From Rhyacichthys aspro (Eukaryota > Chordata > Actinopteri > Gobiiformes > Rhyacichthyidae), in NCBI GenBank assembly GCA_036850595.1, contig CM072154.1:17739330-17803329 (forward strand): a DNA stretch of 64,000 nucleotides, given 5' to 3'. A model generated the notes under the pieces. That model did not search any database. It was given only the letters and a program-made list of their open reading frames with translations, and was not told the origin of the DNA. Each line of letters opens with the position of its first letter. Positions within the stretch are counted from its first letter, which is position 1. The translations under genes and the position numbers were made by a program. Shown in pieces: positions 45,394 to 58,399 of this stretch.

Positions 45394-48300
45394 TCACTTA
45401 GCGTCTCCGAGCAGGTGCACAATCAGTTCGTACGTGGAGAGGACAATTGCTGTGTTTGGGATTTGCCTGATTAGCTGCGGAATGAGTCCTCTATAAAAAG
45501 CTGCGTAGCCCTCCTCCACAGCTATTAACCTTCCCGTTTGGAAGAAATACTTGTACTTGCTGCCTTCTTCACGCAGCCTCGTCCGGATGACCTCTGCGGA
45601 GACAAGGAGAGTTAAAATTAGCACTAATGACTCCACTTGACTCGTGTACAAGGACAAAGTGAGTAATATGTTTACCGTGTGGGTAAGCTATGCAGGACGC
45701 ACAGCCCTTTGAAAAGGCAGCGGCCATCATGAGCCTCAGGAAGTCCGAGGCGCTTTTCTCGGGTTCGCCGCTCGGAGAGGCAAACTGGTTTTTAGCAAGG
45801 TGCTTCTTTAGCGTCTCGTAGATCAGGAAGCAGATCATTGTCTCAGAGATTCCAGCATAGGACGCGGTCAGGCCTCGGTAAAAGCCTCGGATGCCTTCTG
45901 TTTTGTAAACATATCGGGCACACTGCAGAGCGTTCATCTTCTTCTCTCCTCTGGCCCTGAACAGACAAACGAGTCAAGATTAATAAAGCTCAAAAATAAG
46001 AGAAAATGCTTATTGACCAGTTTTCCACTTTACAATGAGGGGCCCTTTTAACAAGTTTATAATTAAATTATTACTGCATTATTACTGTTAACTGTAACTG
46101 TTTAAGTCAATAATAAGCTCTTATGACACACTTGCTTGCCAAATTACTATATTACTATACTAATACCTTAAATTTGAAAAGGTCATTCAGATTTCTAGTC
46201 AGAGCTCAGTTTGGCCATAATTTGTCAATTTCCTATCTGTTATAAGACCTTATTAATGACTTATAAACTAAAGGTAATAACTTACTGATTTGGGAAAGCA
46301 CACCAAGACTAGAATTATTTGGAAGTAAATAGGATAAAAAACAGTCAGGTATTGTTGTTCTCGGTTGAAAAGATAGCTGCCTCAGTCAATTATTTACTGC
46401 AATGCATAGGTTTTTCTATTTTAAACAAAACCCTGCTATCTTTTTCAAAGATTAACCGGATGAGACTCTTGCCTGACATAAACATAAGTCACTTTATTAT
46501 TGTAACAGCCTCATTTCCTGCAACTTTGCTTCTGAAAAAACACAGAGCACAGTGTATTGTAAACACGAAGCATCATTTTTCCCCACTTAAATGTTTTTCT
46601 TATCCACATTTCCGGAAAGCTTACATAGATACAACATATTTAGGAAATAGGATGGTGTGAATTATCCCGTATGAATCACCATAAAAACATAGGGGCGCCC
46701 TGTTGTGCTGCAGGACAGGTCAGCTTTATTTAACCGAACAGACAGGCCTGCCACCTCACTTGATACTACTGCCCTGTACTCGGTAATGTAAATATAGACT
46801 CTTCCTCTGCACACAGGACCCTGCGTCAGCACTGCGTATTTATGGCGCCAGGTCACACGCTCGGCCCAAAACGGTGAGAAGCCCAAGGACAGTGCTGTAA
46901 AGTAACGCTGCTAAGGGTTTCTAGTAAAGGTCACTTATGAGGTGGACATGCACCTCAAGGATAAAATACAAGTCAGGTGGTTTTACAGACGTTTATGACA
47001 CGTCTGAAAATGCCTGCTATGTGCTCCTAGGCTAAAAACAGAAGCAGCTGAAGGGCATTTCATCTTATTCTCCATAACTCTGACTATACACTGCTCCATA
47101 CAACTTCTATATAAATATAATGGTTGTGTTACCCTCAAGAATAATACGAAATTGAATCAGATTTCTGAATTGAAGTTTCCAAATCTGTTGAAAAGCAAAA
47201 ATAAAAAACTGTGTAATGTCAGAGACTCTTGGTTTTACATGGATTTTGCAGAATCCTGAGGAAAATAAGACTTTGTGTCTTTGTTGATGCCACCTGCCAG
47301 GGCAGACTAACAGCTTTTCAACTGTCTTTTTCTGTTTGCCCAAATTTTTCCTCTTATGTGATAAATAAAGTGTCCCTTGTGTCACTCAAACCACAATTTG
47401 GCTGAAATGTGAGGGATGTTAATGAGAGAAGCTGAAATAAAACGTTTACACACTTTTTCTCCAGCTGCATCCTGGTCTTGACCATCCAGATGGGGTTCAT
47501 CAGCGAGTTTGTAACGAATGCTAAAGACGTAGCAAGAGGAAAAAAAAAAATCATATTCATTTGAGTGAAGCCTTGTGTGACTAACATTACCACTGATTTT
47601 TATGTCCATTTCATTTTTTTCAGGACTGACGCAAGTCAAGTCCATAACACTGTGTTATCAATAAGGCAAAACTATGTCAGGAAAACATGTTTGTTAAATA
47701 TTGCAACATCTGAAGTTCCCCTTTGGCATACTTAAACACATTTACAACATTACATACATTACATTTTCAACTTCGTACGCCCACTGGTCGCCCTTTGCTC
47801 CATGTATATTGCACTAATGATATTATTTAAGCTACATTTGAGCTGAACTGAACCTATGAGAACTGAGGAGATGCATGTTCAGATCATGCCTTTGTATGAT
47901 TTTACATTAAAAAATAACTCCAACATGTTTTTTACAGAGAGAAGAGAGTCTTATTACTTAACAAAATTGTTGCGAGCCTTCTTTTGGGGCCTGAACGCAC
48001 CACAGCTATTCCATTTTTTTTTTTTCTGCTTTAGTTTGAACTAATTTCCAAAATGTACAGTAGCCTCAAAGGGTCAAAACTCAAATCTAAAAGTACAAAT
48101 GGCTAACTAATTTCAAGTGACAACTACATGTGCCCCAAAGGTTACATGACAATTCTAAATACATTAATTCAAGGACATTTTGATCAATTTCCAGGTCTCT
48201 TCTCTAAATTTCAGGTTTCTCCATGTCATGTGGATCCCTGGTATTGTGCAGCCACTTTTAAATGTTCAACTACTAATGCTTTATAATTTTTCTTCCACAT

Positions 48301-51300
48301 CTCAGTGCTCATACTCTACATTAGCCATGGTATATGTATAGTCTGCTCACCTGCGACGCCCGCAGACGACATGTGCACCACTCCACTGTTGGGAACGAAC
48401 AGCCCATTGAACAGCTCTTTCGACTTGGAGTAAGCAGCGAAGTAAATGGCTCTGGAAAACCAAGAACAAACAATTAAGGGCTTTACAACAATACAGCTTT
48501 TAATAAAAATACATAACCACTGAACCATTAAAGGGCCTTTTATATCACTGAGCACTGGTTTTATAACAGATGTAACATTATGTAACTGTGTCCCTGACGC
48601 CTGCCCCGGGATGTTCCGATTCTCGAATAGGCCGCCCGAGCGGTCAATCTGCTGAATAAGCACTGGGCAGCACCAGAAGAGACTCAGTGAACTGCGGTGA
48701 AGCCATCCAAGTTGGGCATTGGAGCGGGGGCTAGTGGAAATACCAGGCAAAAGACCAAACTGGAGCTGTTTATTAACTTGTCGCTCTCGTCGTAAACGGT
48801 CTCAAAGTCTCACTGCGTTTTGTGGACAGGATTTATTCAAGTTATTGTTGTTAAGTGGAAATAAGACTGTCATGTTATCTGTCAGGAAGTACTGGCTTTT
48901 ATAGAGGCTAAAAATAGAACAAAGGTGAACCAGATAAGGACAGTGTCTCTCAAGACCATTATGAAGGAAATTCAAGATCTACTTTGAGCTGTTCATGCTC
49001 TAGATACAAGAACAACACAGTCAGGGCTCAATATTCAAGCACTTTCCAAGTCCCTTTTAAGACTATTACATTAGTTGCATTCATAAAGTAAGCACTGTGT
49101 AATGTAGACAATATGCAATACACATAGAGAGCAGAAAGGTCAAAATGATCAGATATATTGACTTTTGTAAATATAGCATAGTTTTCCCAACCTTAAAAGG
49201 CAATAAATTAAGCAGATTTTGAGCACCTATACCTGGTTTTGTCATTTTACCAAATGTTGATCATGCGTGTTAAGATGTACACGTCGTGCTAAAAGTTTTA
49301 ACTATTGTATGCAAAACCTGGTAAAGTTTTGCAGAGACCTCCTAATCTCTCTCTGAAACACAATAAACACTCAGACTGTTGATCTAAAACTAAGGCAAAG
49401 TTCCTCGTATGTGTACTTTCGCAAACATATGTTAAACTTTAAACCTAAAATATGGCGAGCAGTGACGTGCAGTGGCTCGATGTTCAGGGTCGAGGTGAGA
49501 GCGAAACTGTGTTTATCGTCATATGTGATTCTACAGTATAAGGTGAACTCTCATCAGGGTTTATTTACCACTTTTGCAGCAAGTTCAGACCTTTCTATCT
49601 ACTTTCTTATGTAAAGGCAGATCAAATTATTTGACCTGGTTGCCCTGTAGTTGGTGTAATGCATCTGGTCAGGAAACAGGCCCAGTCCTCGAACTAAATG
49701 ACTAATGGGGGTATTTGAAATTTAAGAGGGAGCAGCTACAGAGACCAGGGCCATGCCAGTCTTAAGGACTACAGCCTGAATCTGAATGTCTGCTGCAAAA
49801 TAAGCATTTACTTTTGCTTCTGTTTTGAGGATTTTCTATGTGGACACCAACAGAAGGGCACATTCAAAACAATATCCATTTTAAGTCATTTCTACAGCAG
49901 TTTTACAGCTCCATATCACACATAGCTGCACTACCTTAAAAATACCAGCACTTTACTCAGAATTAATACTTTTTTTTTTTATAATAAAATTTTTGTATCC
50001 ACATTACAATTTAATCAGCTACATTTTAAAGACCTCAGGTAATTTCCCTCAAACATATGTTAACGTTTACTGTATAATGATGAGTTTTACAGCTGACTCA
50101 CCCAAAACCGACATTTCTGTCGTTGCCGTGACAACACCTTCCTGTTTACAGAGTCCATAAAGCCCTCTGCCATTAGCATGCAAAGTGTAAACAGCCTACT
50201 CCTCCTTTGGTTTGCGTGTGGTTAAAACCCTCTGAGGTGTCCTTATGCCCGATAACAACCAACTCCACAGAGAAATTATCCCTGTTTTACTTTGAGCTTC
50301 TCTGTGACTCTACTTTGTTTATGGTTCAACAGATACCTCCCTTTGCCTTGTTTTCAGCCTAAGATTTTCCCACAGATTCAGATATTACACAAAAAGTACC
50401 TGCTCCTTTTTATTTATTATTCTACCATTGTACTGTCTGTGTGCTGGGTATTTGCTTTTACCTTGAGGGAGCTACACCAACAAGGTTTGGTCCCAGGCCA
50501 CGGAAAAGTGATCTTGGTCCCTCTTTCTCAAGAATTGACCTGAAATACACAAAACAGTGATCAATTAAACACATTTATATGTTAAACATCTGCTCATGTG
50601 TTTCCCCTGAAAAGGCTGCCGGGGACAAAGGGTGAACCGGATCCAACTCGACTGAGCCTGCCAGACATTTCCTGCACTTGAGTCTCCCATAATGAGCTCT
50701 CAAATCTTTGTTATAGTATGAATAGAGAGTGTGTTACATTGAGACAGGCCACTCTTCTTGAAAACAAACAAAAAGCAGCAAACTGTATCACCGGATAAAC
50801 AAAATAAATCATACAAGGACACAAAGAAAGCAAAATATGTTCACATAATACATGAAGTTATAAGTTTGTAATTAGTCACTTGTCATATTTTAGGATCCAT
50901 TTTGACATTTTTTGGAAGAAATGGTGAACATAAACAAGAAACAAAGGAGAGATATGGGGTGTAACAAGGAACAAACAGGCTGGAAATGACTGAAATTAAT
51001 AAGTTTTGAAAGAAATGTTTAGATAAATTGATCACTCTGTGACTTTGAGTAACCTCAGTAAAGTTAAATTTGAGAAGACCTCATACGTGCACGTCTGTTG
51101 GCAAGACATATCATATCATATTTTACCACATTAGATCTATTTAGGGAACGATATGACGGTCTCATGAAACCACACCACTCGCTTACATAAGCCCTGTTCT
51201 CTGCTGCAGCAACTTTCGCGTGACTAGTGCCTACACTTAAAATCAAACCCTCACTGGCGCAGAGCTCATGACATAAGCCACATCTATAGGTTATTAATTC

Positions 51301-54300
51301 TTTACATTCTCCAGGTGACTGGCAAGTTGCCTAAAGCAGAGACAGGGGGAGGTGGGAGACATGTGCTGTGTCTCTGTAATGCAAAACCCTCTCTCTGCGT
51401 TACATGGCCGTATGCAACCTCTTTATTGGCAGAGATGAGGACTAAATGAACACTAAAGGCTACTTTCAGAACAACATAGAGATTTAAATGGTGGCTGGAA
51501 AAAGAGTTTGAGTGTCTAGGACATTTAGTTTGCATATGTAAATACTACAAAGCTCTTTGTACAACACTAAGACTAGCTTAGAATCAGGCATAGTTCCTTT
51601 ACACAACAAAAAAAAACCCTTAGGCAAATAGCATGGAGCTTTTCAGAAGTTAACACACTAGTCCAGACCGGTTCACTTTGTGGTGTAAGTGTAATGCAAT
51701 CCTGGGAGAGAGCTCATTTTGCCTAAGTGGGGCTTCTGCTCGACTTTCAGCTTAAAGCAGGGTCATAAAAAATAGCAATCATGGGGCCTTGAAACCCTTT
51801 GCAGGCATTTCTCAAGTCCTGCAGGAAAGGCATGCTTCGTGACACCCAAAACAGATGTTTCAGGATGTGATGTAAAAGCAGGACACTGTGTACTAATCCT
51901 CCTTGCATTATGCAGGACGGGATTAACAGCCTTTCATTTAAGGCTATGAAAGCAGACCGAAAATTACAGGTTTGAATGCGTCACAGCAAGGACACGACTT
52001 AATTCAAACATAATAAAAACAAATAGTGCTGTTAAAAAGATTTACGACATAAGCCAAAACAAATAGACAATACCAAGTTGAATAAGAGATGAATATTAAT
52101 TGTCTCCACCTGCAGAGCTGAACCAGAAAATGTGCATCAACCCAATAAACACTCACCGTAGGACCTGCAGAAGCCCGGGTGTAACAGTCCCTGGTCGGAT
52201 CACACCGGTGCCACTCAGGGTGCCCAGCTGGACCTGAAAAACGGGCCGCAGAGTGAGGCCTGAGGACTGCAACCGAGTCTTGAGCACCTCCAGCGGGCAC
52301 GTCATGATGGCTCCCACTGTACCACTACATCTGCAAAACAAAAGAAGGTGAAGAAGAGGGGTTATAATCATTTAAATAACTATGGCTTTTATACTCATAT
52401 TAAAAATTACACAACACATTTTGTTGTGCAGCATTTTTCTCATATTATGTGTGTGTGTGTACTACTTCTGCTTACTCCACAAGTGTATATGTCTAATAAG
52501 AGAGGACTGCAAGGTCAGGTCTGACTGGTCTAAGACTGATTTTATTAACACATAACACAGCTGTGGAGCTACTGGCCAAGTACAATGAACAATTATGGTC
52601 AAGAGGACTAGACTGTTATGCCATCAGAGCTGTTACATAAGATCTCAAAGATAGCTCAAATGGCTCTTGGTCAGATGAAAACACTGCTATCAAGAACTAC
52701 TTAAATTTAACTTGTAAAATGACTTGCTTTTTAGAGGCACATCTGGCCATTAAAATAGGGCTAATTAGCTTTAATCATATTTAAGTTTCACTTACATTAA
52801 CCATTACATTTATTCTTGACTTATTTTCAAACAGAAAGCCAAAGGTCACGGGGTCATAAAATATGACTCTGCTACTGCGCAATAAACTGATGCCTAATCA
52901 ATATCACATTTTTATCAAATTCTTTATAGTTTATAACTGGGTAGAAGGTAATATAAACACTTGTCATGAGCTTTTTTGCCACATCACCCTGCTCTCTAAA
53001 TTCAATTCATATTTAGTGTGTTATAACCGTATCAGCCCTAACCCCGGACAAGCTTAGGCTGGGGACAGATTAGAATAAGCCTCTGTGCACTGTCTAGTGT
53101 CTAGAAGAGAGTCAAACTTATTAACATCAGTAAGACATGACCCAAATTCTAACCACATCATCCCATTATTAAAGTTAAACTTTTATAATAGAGTGAAAAG
53201 AGTGGAAATCATATTATTTGTCAACCAAGGCATGTGCAACACATTGTGATGTTTGATTAATGGAGGAGGTGTTGTGGCCTTGACCACTGATCATAGAACA
53301 GGAGACAGGTGAACAAGCACAAGACTAAGACCTTTGAAATTATGGAGCAACTGTTTGTGAAAGGACTGTGTACAAGTTAAAATGTTTGTCTCATTGTGCA
53401 AGTTATTATCCATGTGACAAATATTTAAAAAGACTACTGTGCGAGGATAAAGAACATACGTGCATAATTGCATTTGTCATTAGATATTAACTTAATATGC
53501 AATGTTACAAAGATAATTTGTGTGGGACCAAAATATTTAAAAGGTAAAGATGGCGTCATTTTTGTTGTATATCCGTCCTTAACAATGCTTGAATGTCACC
53601 CTTTGGGAAAAATAAACCAACTGACTGAATTATCCGTAATTTTACACTGAACTCTGCGGTTGACTGGTCTTAAAGCTGCGGAACAGGCTCAGCTCCAGTG
53701 TTATATAACAGTGAAGGACATCACGCAGTCACAGGCTACAGACTCTCGTGACTGCGCCACGTCCTGTCAAGACTCCGGCGGAAATTAGCTTTTAGCTGGT
53801 TAAAAAAAATAGAAATAAACCGTACACTTCCACCTGTTATAACCGAAACACCCATTCGTAATGAGTAAAAATACATTTGACCATTAGGACAAACAAACAC
53901 TACTGTCGTGCTAACTACTTTGCTAATGTTAGCTTCCAGATAAACGGATGTAACGCTAGCTGATGAAATAAGACCCAGCACCGGCTGCTCATTGTCCTCT
54001 ATAACCTTAGCCATGCTACCAATAACCGATATCAAATGACTAATAATAACATAAATAATCAAGTAAACAAACACACTGGTGTATACAAATATACAGGCAT
54101 CAATAAATGTATAAACAGTTGAATGGTTTTTATCAGTTATTGCTCACGCATGCTACATTTAAAAATCGGTGCTAACACGAGTTAGCATAAACGGCAAGCG
54201 TTTATGGTATTTCTAAACGCTACTATAAATAAATAAAGTTCAGTTTTATGATAGTTATCTAAGCATCCACTGGCAATATTATACAACTAATGGCTGCACT

Positions 54301-54367
54301 TATTAGACACTACTTTAGTCACTTACCCTCCAGCGAAGAGATGTAGCAGCGTGTCTTTCTGTGCCAT
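45394..54367 (-). CDS. slc25a33: mitochondrial pyrimidine nucleotide carrier SLC25A33
   Basis: Seven coding exons in transcript order: 54367-54327, 52330-52157, 50539-50462, 48451-48351, 47520-47454, 45956-45676 and 45593-45394. They encode 313 residues (human 321). The carrier exchanges pyrimidine nucleotides across the inner mitochondrial membrane. All three mitochondrial-carrier repeats are present with PX[DE/I]XX[KR] signatures: PLEVLKTRL, PIWMVKTRM and PHEVIRTRL. The stretch LGTLSGTGVIRPGTVTPGLLQVLR identifies SLC25A33 rather than SLC25A36. Further conserved segments are FRGLGPNLVGVAPSRAIYF, IRGFYRGLTASYAGISETM and IRQIPNTAIVLSTYELIV. The start MAQKDTLLHLFAGG matches the family. Introns are long for this window, up to about 2 kb. 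The neighbour spsb1 also lies near SLC25A33 in human 1p36. Confidence 0.96.
46660..46900. other. GC-richer block inside an slc25a33 intron
   Basis: About 240 bases of clearly higher GC within AT-rich intron (ggggcgccctgttgtgctgc, tatggcgccaggtcacacgc, ctcggcccaaaacgg). It has no supported exon in either strand and no match elsewhere in the window. It could be a regulatory element or an old insertion. Confidence 0.35.
48035..48240 (-). repeat. dispersed repeat carrying the emd minisatellite unit, copy C
   Basis: 'tacagtagcctcaaagggtc' and aaaactcaaat (the unit in reverse), then caaggacattttga, tcaatttccagg, ttctctaaatttcagg and ccatgtcatgtggatccctg. Same order as copy A. Confidence 0.65.
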
Positions 54368-54369
54368 CT

Positions 54370-54620
54370 TGTTTGCCGTTCTTCTTTAACTAAACAGCCA
54401 TCGTATTATAATAAAAATCTAGTAAATATACCGCTCGAGAAGATATGGCTGTGTCTCAGCCGCGGAGTATGTGTCCTATACCGGCTTGATTTGGTTTGGA
54501 GGAACTGTCAGCAGGCGCCGGGCGAAGGTGAGCTATGACCGTCCCGCACTGACGTCATGTGGGACGTACGGGGGTGTTGCCTGTGACGTAGAGACATGTG
54601 CGTGGTTACCATGGTCACCT
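54370..54620 (-). promoter_or_regulatory. slc25a33: slc25a33 promoter with palindromic CRE
   Basis: A CpG-rich block upstream of the start codon with the full cAMP-response element TGACGTCA at 54550-54557 and a second half site (tgacgtag) about 25 bases further. It is TATA-less. The CRE lies about 185 bases before the ATG on the minus strand. Confidence 0.55.
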
Positions 54621-55869
54621 GCTTCTCTTCTGGCCTTTACCGAGAGGTTGCACAAGTGGGTTCTGCTTTACCAACAACAGAGCTCCCGAAAAAACAGCAT
54701 GAGAACACCTTGAACCAGCGAATGTCACATGAGATTCCCTTTTAGACACAGTAACTTTGTGCCTTTTGAATGATTAAGCTGACAAACAATACACTAGTCT
54801 GTGGTGGACTGGCCTGGGACGTGACCAGACTGAAAATAGCTACGAGTAACTATTACCATCTAGGTCACTTGTATCCTCACAAGTATCCTTCTGAACCCTC
54901 ATCTAGACAACTAGGTTAAGACATGTGTTTAATTTTATTTTCACTCATCTCCTGTATTAATTTACATATTTTTAGTTGGCCTATAGGGTTTTCATGCATG
55001 TTTTAATTTCAAAAGACACATCAAAGTCAAAGCAGGCCCTTTGCAACAAATATAAGAAATAACAAATGCTAAAGGCACAAAATTACTGATATAATAGCAT
55101 GTTATTATATATTCAATCACATACGTAAGAGATGATGATTAACAATAGGGTCCAATAATTCACAGTAAAACAAACTCAGCATAGCCTATAGTCCAAAAGC
55201 TGAAAATTACATATTGTTTGTTAGCTGCTATCAGACAATTTCCTGTTTGTCCAAATGTGAAAGTTATCTAATGGTGTTTATTACCTGTGACTTACATTTG
55301 AAAACATGTCTTTATCTACATATAGTTGTTGATAACAAGTGTAAAACTGCAATAAAACATGTCAAAACATAACAGAATGTGACTAGTCAAGTTTAACCAG
55401 ACCACCATATGACACCAGGTTGTTTTTCTGTCGTGACCTTGTAAAATTATGTATGTGCCCCCCAGTGCAGGCCGAGTGGAGCTGAAGCATAAGTCCCAGT
55501 GTTAGCCTCTGGATATCTCCACAACAACACAGATAAGTCATTTAACAACTATGCCACACCGACTCTTGTTAGTCTGCACCTGTGTACAAAAACATCTGTG
55601 GCACCAGAGCAGAACAGACTTGTGAAACCAGCTGCACTGCTTCTGTGCTGTTTACATCATTCACTCTGTTTTGATCCTTTTCATTCACACACAGATCTGG
55701 TTCCTCAGCCCATTGTGATCACACGATTTAATGTGTATTTAAAGTTTATGTAATAGTACAAACTATAAAATGTTATGTCAGTTGTCTTCATATCACAGAA
55801 CAACCATGAATACTTACAACTGAGTGCTCACTGATACTGAGTCCAGATTAAAGTAACATCATGACTATA

Positions 55870-56175
55870 CACAGGTTTCAGAGCCATTTTTCTTAAGACC
55901 ATTTTAAGTCTTGGTCTTGTCTCGAACCCGAACATCAAGACCAACCAAGACCACAACTGGTGTATTTGTCTGTTTTAGGGATTGAACAAAAACCTCATCA
56001 TTTAATATTCAGTTAAACTTAGTTTAAAAGTTTAAACTTAAACTTAGCTCTAACTCTATCTAACCTCCGAGTCAGGACTTTGTCTAAGCCTGGACTGAAC
56101 AATTTTGGTTTTGATACTCTCTGGTCTCGGATATGACTTGGTTTCAGTCAGTTTGGTCTTGACTACAACACTAAA
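55870..56175 (+). repeat. dispersed repeat (tcttggtcttg type), copy 2
   Basis: Matches 36290-36725 in several ordered blocks, including 'tcaagaccaaccaagaccac' and 'gacttggtttcagtcagttt'. It is shorter because of internal deletions. Confidence 0.65.
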
Positions 56176-58199
56176 ACTAAAAAACTAAAGAGCACAATGT
56201 AAGATATTATTTAAATCAAACAGATCTGTATTTTCTGTTTGAAATAACATTGGTCTTACACTTTATGGACTCATGTGGCTCTCTCTTTGTGTTTATTTGA
56301 GTAAATGGCGCCACTAAGTGGTCAAAAGTGAAACCTATAGATTTTACTTGGAGATGCTCTGCAGCGCAAGGTTAGACATTTTGGCCTCTTTATTCACTAA
56401 TTGGAGTTATTGAAATCATAGTGAATCATTGTCTTTCAAAGTGGATTCAACTGTTTTTATATTGTTTTGGTGACACTTTATAATAACAAAAGAATGTTGA
56501 ACAGCAATTAATACTTTATTCATGCAATACACAAAAATAGAAACTGAATAATTATTGGATGAAAGGTGCTTTTTGTGCAAATAAACTTGGTCTAACGACT
56601 AAAGACTAATCCCTTTGCTTTATGTCGGCTGATGAACTTTGCCAAACTAAAATACACCTGAGACTGTTTTGTTTTACTCAGTTCAACTCAATGGCTCTTC
56701 CTGCTCTCTAATTATAGACATAGATGTGGAATTTTAAAGACACAGTGGGCAGGTTTTTTATTTATTTCAAATGAACATAACACCACTTTTTGGTACAATA
56801 GTTTTAGTATGGGCTGCTAATATGTTTCTTTGTGATACAGTTTACTATTGGTGAAGTGTATTAATGCTTACATATTCATAAAATGTGCACATTCTCACAG
56901 ACACAGCACTCAGCCGGTTTTGTGGGCATGTACCTAACATCCCAAACATGCTGCCCCCCTTTAAACCCTCACTGCACGGAAAGATGGTCCACTACTATTC
57001 ATGGTGCAAAGGTCAAAAGGTCTAAGGGTTTGATTTCATTTAGTTACAGACAGAGCTGACCAAGAGACTGCTGTCTGCTTGGGTTAACCTTAAGTCTCTT
57101 TCAACACACATCTGTACTAATGTGAGTTAGTTTTAAGGTAGTTACTGTATCACAAGAGGAGGAGTGGAAACTGGCTGCGTAAAAGAAATGCCACATACTG
57201 CTCATATGACACAAGTTAAAACAACACTAAGTAACTCAAAATATAGAGACAGAAAATCATCATCAATCATCATATTAATTTTGGTGGTTTATTGACACTC
57301 TTTTATCGACAAAATACACCTGGTTCAACTGATTACGTCACAGCTTACGTAATCAAAACAAGACGGCTCATCTCGTGTCCTTTGCCTAATCATTTCCCTC
57401 TCTCTCACCCTGTAATAGTAATGATCTGGGAGAAAAAACATGAACTTGAGACGTCATCTGGGCTTTTTTATCAAGGATTTTAACACATGAGATTGAACAG
57501 TGCATAGTGGAAGCTCTGAATTTAAGAAACGGTAAATTGAAATGCATATAAATATTAAAATACATTTATATTTAGAGAGTTAGAGATCATTTAGGGAAGG
57601 TATGGTCTAATGCAGAGTTGGAAGTTTAGGGTAAGCGCTAGAGGTGTGACAAGATCTCATGCCACAAGATCTCCCCATATCAAAATGTGATAAGATTTCT
57701 CGTCAAGGTGAAAAGCTGTCTGGTGATTTCTGCTGATGGAGTGAGGGTGAAATTAGTATTCAAGATGCCTCCCCCAATTTTGTGGCAACATTTTGGTTTT
57801 CTGTGGAAATAAGACATGGAGAAAGAGTGAGAAAGGCACAAACAATATGTAATCGCTGTCAGTAAACGATGTGATACACAGAGGCTAACACCAAAACTAT
57901 GTAAAGACATACAACCACAGCTTTAACCAGCCACACCTGGAAATACACTTATCTTGTGTCTCATCAGACCCCTACTAAGTGCAAAAAATTGATTTGATGT
58001 AATGTATGTGTATTCTGAACTGAGGAATAGGTTCAGTTTGACTTTTTTTTTTTCAAAATAAAAGCAGGCAGGTTGCTATGTTGTTGTTGGGAGTGTCAGG
58101 AAAGACAGTTATCAGGTAATGCAGCTTTAGTTATTTAAATAGACATTTGAGTGATTAAGTGTCTAGTGGCTATTATGAAACAGTTTTCAACCACTTCAT

Positions 58200-58395
58200 T
58201 CATCTGTCCACCACCACCTCTTGTTGCTTTAGACGAGAGGTGGGCCACACCCTGGATTAATGAATCATACACAGACACACACCACTCACACTCACTGTAA
58301 TTTAATATGGGCCACTTAAATTCTCCACTTCACCTTTACATTTATGTCTTTGGACGGTGGGAGGAGCCAGTGTAAACCCAAAAAACACAGGAGGC
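58200..58395 (+). repeat. fragment of the teleost interspersed repeat
   Basis: gtgggccacaccctgga, a CA-rich middle and 'tgtctttggacggtgggagg' followed by agtgtaaaccca match the 1430-1735 family and its usual 3' half. Confidence 0.6.
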
Positions 58396-58399
58396 AGCT

